Shown: positions 57,040-64,000 of the stretch, piece by piece | Layout of the letters: the number at the start of each line of letters is the position of its first letter | Position numbering within the stretch: position 1 is the first letter of the stretch | Origin: Prosopocoilus inquinatus | Lineage: Eukaryota; Arthropoda; Insecta; Coleoptera; Lucanidae | Assembly (NCBI GenBank): GCA_036172665.1 | Contig: CM069871.1 | Coordinates: 2,232,001 to 2,296,000 of the forward strand | Direction: 5' to 3' | Length of the DNA: 64,000 nt | Translations under genes and position numbers: made by a program | The notes under the pieces: generated by a model | Seen by the model: the letters and a program-made list of their open reading frames with translations, nothing else | Database searches by the model: none | What the model was told of the DNA's origin: nothing

Positions 57040-58090
57040 TCCTTGCCGACGGCTCGAGAAGATTCGTAGAAACTAAGCTATGTGGATGATCGTTGGGTGT
57101 ACGCACGATGTTACTTGTTCTTTCTTTGTTTATAGGAACAAATCACTTATATTTCCGAATATTCTGGGAACCGTTACAAGTACGGTGAACCAAGAGAATC
57201 ACTTAACTGCCGTAAAAGTGGTAGCAAATGACCTGAGAGTAACATTCGTCACATTCCAGTACACTTCGTTCATCGCGTTCATTTATTGGAGCAGATCCCT
57301 TATGCTTCCGAATATTCTGGGAACCGTTACAAGTACGGTGAACCAGGAGTGTCACTTAACTGTTGTAAAAGTGGCAGCAAATGGCCTGGGTGTAACATGC
57401 GTCACATTCCAGTACACTTCGTTCACCCTTATGCTTCCAAATATTTTGGGAACCGTTACAAGTACGGTGAACCAAGAGAGTCACTTAACTGTTATAAAAG
57501 TGGTGTAGCAAATGGCCTGGGTGTTACATCCGTCACAATCCAGTATACTTCGCTCATCGCAAGTATCTTTGCCAACGGATTGAAAAGATTCGTAGAATCT
57601 AAGGTATGTAGATGTTTATCGGGCGTAAGTAAAAAGTTTTCAAGTTCTCTCGTTGTTTATTGTAACAGATCCCCTATGCTTTCGAATATTCTGGGAACCG
57701 TTACAAGTACGGTGAACCAAGAGAGTCACTTAACTGTTATAAAAGTGGTGTAGCAAATGGCCTGGGTGTAACATCCGTCACATTCTGGTATACTTCGCTC
57801 ATATTTAGCCCCTTTTCCAGCGGATTGAAAAGATTCGTAGAATCTAAGGTGTGTGGGTGATCATTGGGCGTAAGCACAAGGTTACACGTTCCCTCTTTGT
57901 TTATTGGAACAGATCCATTATGCGTTCGAATATTCTGGGAACCGTTACAAGTTTGGGAACCGTTACAAGTACGGTGTACTAGGAGTGTCTCTTAACTGTT
58001 GTAAAAGTGGTAGCAAATGGCCTGGGTGCAACACCCGTCACATTTCAGCAAACTTCGCGTATCGCTGGGCTTCTGTCTTCGCTAGAATGT
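57040..58090. repeat. ~241-bp tandem repeat with shortened units, about 5 copies
   Basis: GGGAACCGTTACAAGTACGG recurs near 57167, 57321, 57460, 57697 and 57965, with a partial doubling at 57938. Full units also carry AAGATTCGTAGAA(T/A)CTAAG (57058, 57586, 57829) and TTTGTTTATTG-AACAGATC. Two shortened units (154 and 139 bp) sit in the middle. Two reading frames stay open through several units (peptides with EYSGNRYKYGEP or NILGTVTSTVNQ). Some units look exon-like, with AACAG before and GTATGT after, but the motif also occurs alone at 55165 and 56073, so I treat it as a repeat. Confidence 0.85.
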
Positions 58091-59321
58091 AAATAATTCA
58101 ATCTGAGTTGCGCTCGATATCTTGTAACTCATTCGCTTGCGAGACGATGCAATTAAACGATTTTTTATAATAAATTGTCGAGCCGCATAAGTTTCGGTGG
58201 CGGTTTGTTGAAGTCTACTCTCATACTTCGATTTAAAGTTGCATGTAGCGTGCAGTTTCAAGACGAGGACGACGACGACGACGACGAAAACGACGACGTT
58301 AAGATTAATTACTCTTGCCTTTGAAGTGGACCAAAGACTGCCTGACTGATTGCCAACAACGGAAACTTCCAGGGCACTTCCCCAGCAATTCCGCATTAAA
58401 TGAGTCATAACGTTCGCCCATTTGCAATTGTCAGAAACTTGTAATTCGAAAAGTCAGGAGGAGAGCTTTAAGTTAGGATTGCTTTCCGATGGGCTTCCTC
58501 CGGTCGGGCGTTGTCGATTTTTCGCGGCGCTCTCGTGCCTTTGATATCGGATGTTACGTAAAGAAGGCTCTTAACGACTTACGTTACCGTTACCCAACTG
58601 AACGGTTGGCTGTTAGTTACATCGACAATGCAATCTCATTAGCACTCTGAAAATTAATTAGCGCTAATATGAAAGAAACATGACGGGAGTTACGTACTCG
58701 CTGGCTTTGAGCTTTTCTAGTTTGTAAGGTCTTTTTTGTTCTGCACTGCATGCCTTCAAACGAGATCAAATTCCAGTAGCTGAGTTAATGTTATTAGCGC
58801 AAGCTCTTGATCACTTCTTTTGTTGTTAAGTTGCTAAACAAGCAATCTGGTACAAAACCCAACGTCGCGTCGTTTCGTTAAACGTAAAAATTGATTGACA
58901 CACAAAATTCAAAAAAAAGAAAAATGAAAAAGAAATCCGCTTGCGTTTAAGAAATAAATGGGACGGCGGATAGCGTTGTGGAACTGACTCGAGCACGAAG
59001 GAATTGTTCAAATTATCAATTTTCTAGCGCAGCTTCCGAGCTTGTCGTTCCCATTTTCTCTCTCACAAGTGCTCTCCTCGCAAGTAATACCCAGTAAACC
59101 TAATGGGGGTAAGTCCCGGTAACGAGCGGCTTCGCGCAGGAATCATGCACTGGTAATAGCAAACCAATTTAAGTTTTTATCGGCCGGCCGACTCTCGAAC
59201 TAATTGTAAGCGGTTAGGGCAAATCGGAAGTTTTCAATCTTTATGGACGTTTTTGTTTTGTCCCTCATTATACGATTTGCTCGCGTTATACCGCGTTATG
59301 TCACTTTTATATTATATTAAC
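58091..59321. other. Unique DNA with a (GAC)n microsatellite
   Basis: 58262-58297 is a GAC/ACG trinucleotide run. No gene is supported; the 108-codon minus frame (58082-58408) reads through the microsatellite as Val repeats. Confidence 0.4.
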
Positions 59322-59582
59322 AATTTATAACTTAAATCGAATCTTAAAACTATTGTAACCAAAGAAATAGTTATGTATGTAAGACACATCCACACATTGC
59401 AAGCAAATCTAGGTCTCCACCGCACATCGGTTACTTAATAACAGCTGTCAGTAAAATAGTATGGGTTGTCAAGATTTTTCGAAACCAACGCCTACACAAA
59501 GCTGACTCATCAATACAACATAAATACTAAATAGCTTTTCTGATCATAAAAAAGTTTGACAATACCCTTGAACGACCTTGTT
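59322..59582 (-). repeat. Dispersed repeat, copy B (inverted relative to 47878-48115)
   Basis: Its reverse complement carries CAAGGGTATTGTC, CAGAAAAGCT, ATTTTACTGACAGCTGTT, TAACCGATGTGCG, TTTGCTTGCA and TAACTATTTCTTTGGTTACA in the same order as copy A. Together they form a pair of inverted repeats about 11 kb apart. Confidence 0.75.
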
Positions 59583-59879
59583 CCATCCTTCAGGGTTGCC
59601 AATATTATTCGACATATTGATGGTCGAATTTGCTAAATGTTTGTAGTGAATTTGTCGTTTGACGGAAGACTCCACTGCCCCTCCACTTGCTTCGCGGCGG
59701 AGACTACCCTGAGGCTTAGAGTTCGTTGTGCTTACGCAAGGGTCCGCACGTCCTTGTGGTCGCTCGGATCAGTTCAGGTTTTCCTAACCTAATTTTTCTG
59801 ACATTGCCGAACCCAAGAGCGAAGCTTGATTTTCCGTCGCAAGCTTGAACACTCTCGTGTGTCAAGCTCAGTTATTTCC

Positions 59880-62060
59880 GCCAAATTTAAAAACAAATTC
59901 TCAAACACTGAAAAACAAAACTTAAACATTAAAATAATTGAAATTGAGTCCGACCCAACTCATGTTAACTCGCTTCAATCCAAGCGAAATTGAGACCCAA
60001 AAATATTAACCTTCTCATAAAACTATAGCTCAAAAAGTTGAAACAAGGAAACAAGGAAACACTGAAATACAAAACTTAAAAATTAAAATAATTAAAATTG
60101 AGTCCAACCCAATTCATATTAAATCGATTCAACTGAAGCAAAATTGAGACCCGAAAAAACTAAAACTCAAAAGTTAAAACAAGGAATTAAAACTCAAACA
60201 GTGAAAAACAAAACTTAAGAATTAAAATAGTTAAAATTGAGTCCAACCCAACTAATGTTAACTCGCTTCAACCCAAGCGAAATTGAGACCAGAAAATATT
60301 AACCTTCTTATAAAACTAAAACTCAAAAAGTTAAAACTCAAAGAGTGAAAAATGAGCTTGAAAGTTAAAATAATTTAAATTGAGTCCAACCCAATTCAAG
60401 TTAACTCGATTCAACTTAAGCAAAATTGAGACCCAAAAATATTAACGTTTTTATAAAACTAAAACTCAAAAAGTTAAAACAAGGAATTAAAACTCAGACG
60501 CTGAAAAACAAAACTTAAAAATTAAAATAATTAAAATTCATTCATTAATAATTAAAATTCATATTAAATCGATTCAACCAAAGCAAAATTGAGACCCAGA
60601 AATATTAACCATTTTATAAAACTAAAACTCAAAAAGTTAATACAAGGAATTAAAACTCAAACACTGAAATATAAAACTTAAAAATTAAAATAATTAAAAT
60701 TCAGTCCAAGCCAACTCATGTTAACTCGCTTCAACCAAAGCAAAATTCAGACTCAAAAATATAAAATTTTTTATAAATGTAAAAGTCAACTAAAATCTAA
60801 AACAAGAAATTAAAACTCAAACACTGAAAAATAAATTTAAAAATTTAAATAATTAATATTCATTCATTAATAATTAAAATTCATATTAAATCGATTCAAC
60901 CAAAGCAAAATTGAGACCCAAAAATATTAACCATTTTATAAAACTAAAACTCAAAAAGTTAAAACAAGGAATTAAAACTCAAACAGTGAAAGATGAACTT
61001 AAGAATTAAAATAATTAAAATGGAGTCCAATCTGAGTCACGTTAAGTCGCTTCAACCCAAAGCGAAATTGAGACCCAAAAATATTAACCTTATAAAACTA
61101 CAGCTCAAAAAATTAAAACAAGGAATTAAAACTCAAACACTGAAATATAAAACTTAAAAATTAAAATAATTAAAATTGAGTACAACCCAACTCATGTTAA
61201 CTCGCTTCAACCCAAGCGAAATTGAGACCCGAAAATATTAACCTTCTTATAAAACTACTGCTCAAAAAATTAAAACAAGGAATTAAAACTCAAACATTGA
61301 AAAATGAACTTAAAAATTAAAAAAATTAAATTGAGTTCAACCTAACTTATGTTAACTCGCTTCAACCTAAGCAAAAATATCAATTTTTTTTATAAAACTA
61401 AAACTCAAAAAAAAAATTAAAACAAGAAATTAAAACTCAAACACTGAAAAATAAACTTAAAAATTAAAATAATTAAAATTCATTCATTAATAATTAATAT
61501 AATATCAAAATTTTTACGAAACCGAAACTCAAAAATTTAAAACAAGAAAATAAAACTAAAACACTGAAAATGAGCTTAAAAATTAAAACATTTAAAATTG
61601 AGTCCAACCTAATTCATGTTAACTCGATTCAACTCAAGCAAAATTGAGACTCAAGAATATCAATTTTTTTATGAAACCGAAACTCAAAAATTTAAAACGA
61701 GAAGTTAAAACTCAAACACTAAAAAAATGAACTTAAAAATTAAAACATTTAAAATTGAGTCCAACCTAATTCATGTTAACTCGATTCAACTCAAGCAAAA
61801 TTGAGACTCAAAAATATCAATTTTTTTATAAAATTAAAACTCAAACAAGTTAAAACAATTCAAGTTGGGTCCAACTCAACTCAAGGTTAATCCAGCTCAA
61901 CTCAACTTAAACGAAGTACAAAAATTAAAAGCGGAAATAAATAAAACCAAAAAATGTAGCAGAACAAAATTCAAGGCTCAAGTCTAAGTCAAGCAGCCAA
62001 TTTAACTCAAACGCGAAACCAAAAAATAATAATAATTAAAATACTTAAAACTCAAAGCGT
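59880..62060. repeat. ~150-bp A-rich tandem repeat, about 14 copies
   Basis: Units of 125-165 bp contain TTAAAACTCAAACACTGAAA, AATTAAAATAATTAAAATTG, AGTCCAACCCAACTCATG, TTAACTCGCTTCAACC and CAAAATTGAGACCCAAAAAT. The CTCAAACACTGAAA landmark recurs from about 59896 to 61708. Some units swap the middle for a short ATTCATTCATTAATAATTAAA variant (60535, 60850, 61475). The array is strongly AT-rich and has no open frames. Confidence 0.9.
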
Positions 62061-62623
62061 ATTCATGGTTCAGCAATTTCGTTATATTTTGCCTTGGACG
62101 GTTTAATTCAATTTAATTTAACTTTAATGTTGTTTAATTCAACTCAAATTAATTAATTAATTCTAATGCTGTCATTAGTTGTTGTTTATTTTGAATGTCT
62201 TGTCAACGTTTGAGTCAATTCACATGTAAAGAAATTCTCGGGTAGTCACCTTGTACATGCGATGAGTTCGTTGTAAAAATAACATTTCAGTCAAATAGAG
62301 CTCATCGAGGGTGCAACAAGGAACAATGCAAAGTTTTTTACTTCCCCTGACGTGCTTAGGTGCAGCAAAGACTAGAGGGCGATAGAATCACTCGTTTCGA
62401 AGTTTTCGCGGGAAATTGAAAATAAATCAAACACCGTAGTGGAAGGTTCATCTACACTTAATCGTGACTCGGTGACTCAAAAAGTTCAAAAGTTTTGATC
62501 AAAGCAGCTTCATCGTTGAATTTTTTATTTTCCTTGTGTGAGGAGAGTTCTTTGTAGTCCGTCATAGATTGCCATCGGTTAAGTTTCTACCAATTATTAT
62601 CGTTAAGTCGCCAAGTCAAACAA
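62061..62623. other. Non-coding DNA, no gene seen
   Basis: AT-rich at its left edge (TTAATT-rich, 62100-62165), then mixed unique sequence. Nothing recognised. Confidence 0.35.
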
Positions 62624-62625
62624 TA

Positions 62626-62732
62626 AGATCCAGTTTTACAACTGCGGCTCAGCTTTGAGCCCTTATTATTTCAACAGTTCTGAAGGATTTATGTTTCGGC
62701 TCAAAGTTAAACCGTCATTGTAAAACTGGGCC
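62626..62732. mobile_element. Small MITE with ~33-bp terminal inverted repeats
   Basis: Left CCAGTTTTACAA...CTTTGAGCC pairs with the complement of the right end, CCCAGTTTTACAATGACGG...CTTTGAGCC, with about seven mismatches. TA lies directly outside both ends (62624-62625 and 62733-62734), as for Tc1/mariner-type insertions. It is 107 bp long and has no coding capacity. Confidence 0.7.
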
Positions 62733-62734
62733 TA

Positions 62735-64000
62735 AGTAGTAATCAAGCGCCCGACTGTCGTTGGACATCGAATCTCGGAAGCTAATCGGTACCATGATTT
62801 GCTTCAAGAGGCCAAACGTCGCCAGCGTCACCCCTAGGCACAAAATCTATTCCGCCGCAACGAGAGGGACCACACCGTCGCTATGGACGTCGCCAGCGTC
62901 ACCCCTGGACACAACATCTACTCTGCCGACACGAGAAGGATCACACCGTCGCTGCGGATCTTAAGGCGGTCGCCGCCTCGCCGCTACAAGAAATCAAAGC
63001 GTCCCATCCACCCTGAGTTTGTCCGTGACATGGTGGAAACCCACTTAGCGTGACAATTTTAAATTACAAAAAAAAAAACCTAAGAGGTTTATAATAGAAT
63101 CACAACTATTTTGAGTGCCAAACTTTTTTTAGAAGAAGAAATTTCGAAAAACTCAGTTTACTCCGCGCATTACTTACGAAAGAGAGATGAAGAAGAAAGC
63201 GATTAACCTGAAATGCATGCGATAGTTAAAAAACGGTCCGTGTTAAGTAATTTAGCTCCTGAATTACCGTTGCACTTAAAATATGGGACGGTTATAGAGC
63301 AGCCAGCCCGCCGATGCGATGGTTGTGCAAGTAAGTAGGTCAGGTTATATTACTGTGCTTTATCTTAGTTCAGACAACATCTACTTTGTAAGTCAATGCG
63401 CGCTGGGAAAGAATGACAAACCCTAACTGCGACGGGGAAGGATTTTCCCACCGCCGAAAAAACATACCCCCGTACCTCCTTGAGTTTTCCTGCGCTTTTT
63501 AAAATAATCGATCCTACTACGAACTTGCTCTTGTTCTCAACAAATTTAAAATTCGAATGTATTTCTCTCGCGCCTCCGTTTTACGAGATGTAATTTTTCG
63601 CAGGCGTTTATCGCATTCTTAATTGCGGACTTCACGGTTCTTTTAATTGCACTCGGGGGGTCTGGAAAGTTTTCGGCTCGGGTAGGAAAGGCGGTACACC
63701 TGGGCGCAATATCATCGCCGTCGAAAAATTGCCCGCCGACTTCGCCTGTTTTTAACCAACTTGCGCGCGTATAAATATTGTTTACTGCGCAAGTTCCGGT
63801 GTAAATTGCATATCTTGATAAATATGGCATGTAATCGCGCTCGTGGAAATACACGATCGCTTAAGAATGCGTTGTTGCTATACCTACCGTGCGCGCTTCT
63901 GCGGAACTTTCTTTTTTTCATAAAACACGCCATTATCGTAAACTTCGCGGAGGCGGCGTAAATAACTTCTTTGTTAAGGTATAAGTTTTAACATTTAAAT
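62735..64000. other. Unique DNA at the right edge, with a 71-bp duplication
   Basis: GTCGCCAGCGTCACCCCT... to CACACCGTCGCT occurs twice, at about 62818 and 62889, inside a short GC-richer patch (62760-63050). The 67-codon plus frame covering it has no domain; a retroelement scrap is possible. 63400-63760 is mixed unique sequence. The overlapping frames at 63546-63961 on both strands are unsupported. Confidence 0.35.

Noticed and set aside
1..64000. tRNA, rRNA or other structured RNA genes
   Set aside because: No cloverleaf with A and B boxes or rRNA-like segment was recognised by eye. A covariance-model search would be needed to exclude small ones.

Overview
The window is eukaryotic and almost certainly from an arthropod, most likely an insect with a repeat-rich genome. 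It is AT-rich, has no dense coding, carries a Transib DNA transposon and a LINE with a chicken-repeat-1-like reverse transcriptase, and holds one recognisable host exon. That exon (minus strand, 5102-5265) has clean splice sites and encodes the start of the first immunoglobulin domain of a Dpr (defective proboscis extension response) family neuronal cell-surface receptor. The neighbouring Dpr exons were not found. My reading is that most or all of the window is intronic or flanking DNA of a very large Dpr gene transcribed right to left. The species and the Dpr paralogue cannot be decided from the sequence.

Layout, left to right. 1-2900: a purine-rich GGAAGAGGA tract, then unique DNA. 2905-4950: 217-bp tandem array. 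5102-5265: Dpr exon. 5925-7275: degenerate ~208-bp array. 7346-7762: foldback. 9580-12508: a ~710-bp higher-order satellite whose submonomers carry an AGATGGCGCTG motif. A 257-bp piece of its start reappears at 13937-14193 between two copies of a 260-bp sequence. 15475-15800: palindromic tandem repeat and a 28-bp perfect inverted repeat. 16089-18960: full-length Transib element with terminal repeats, a CAACG target duplication and one frameshift. 19838-20630: 386-bp duplication. 25975-28515: A-rich then T-rich tandem repeats. 28880-29117: TTAA-flanked MITE-like element. 30655-36622: ~0.94-kb satellite with a CRE-like site and an E-box in each unit. 38700-40485: ~213-bp array. 41925-46910: 17 copies of a 293-bp satellite. 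48395-50705: 5'-truncated LINE. 51836-54180: 362-bp T-rich array. 57040-58090 and 59880-62060: two more arrays. 62626-62732: small TA-flanked MITE.

Tandem arrays cover roughly 27 kb, over 40% of the window, in about a dozen families that look unrelated. Almost all open frames are by-products of stop-poor satellites or homopurine/homopyrimidine DNA. The only protein-coding sequence I can defend is the Dpr exon, the Transib transposase (broken once) and the LINE reverse transcriptase (broken at least twice). All three breaks lie in A/T homopolymers, so sequencing or assembly error is a serious alternative to real decay.

I found no new multi-gene system. The observations most worth following up are the CTCF-consensus-like motif repeated in a satellite, the CRE/E-box-bearing 0.94-kb satellite, the palindrome and E-box 293-bp satellite with its recent multi-monomer duplications, and the nearly intact Transib.
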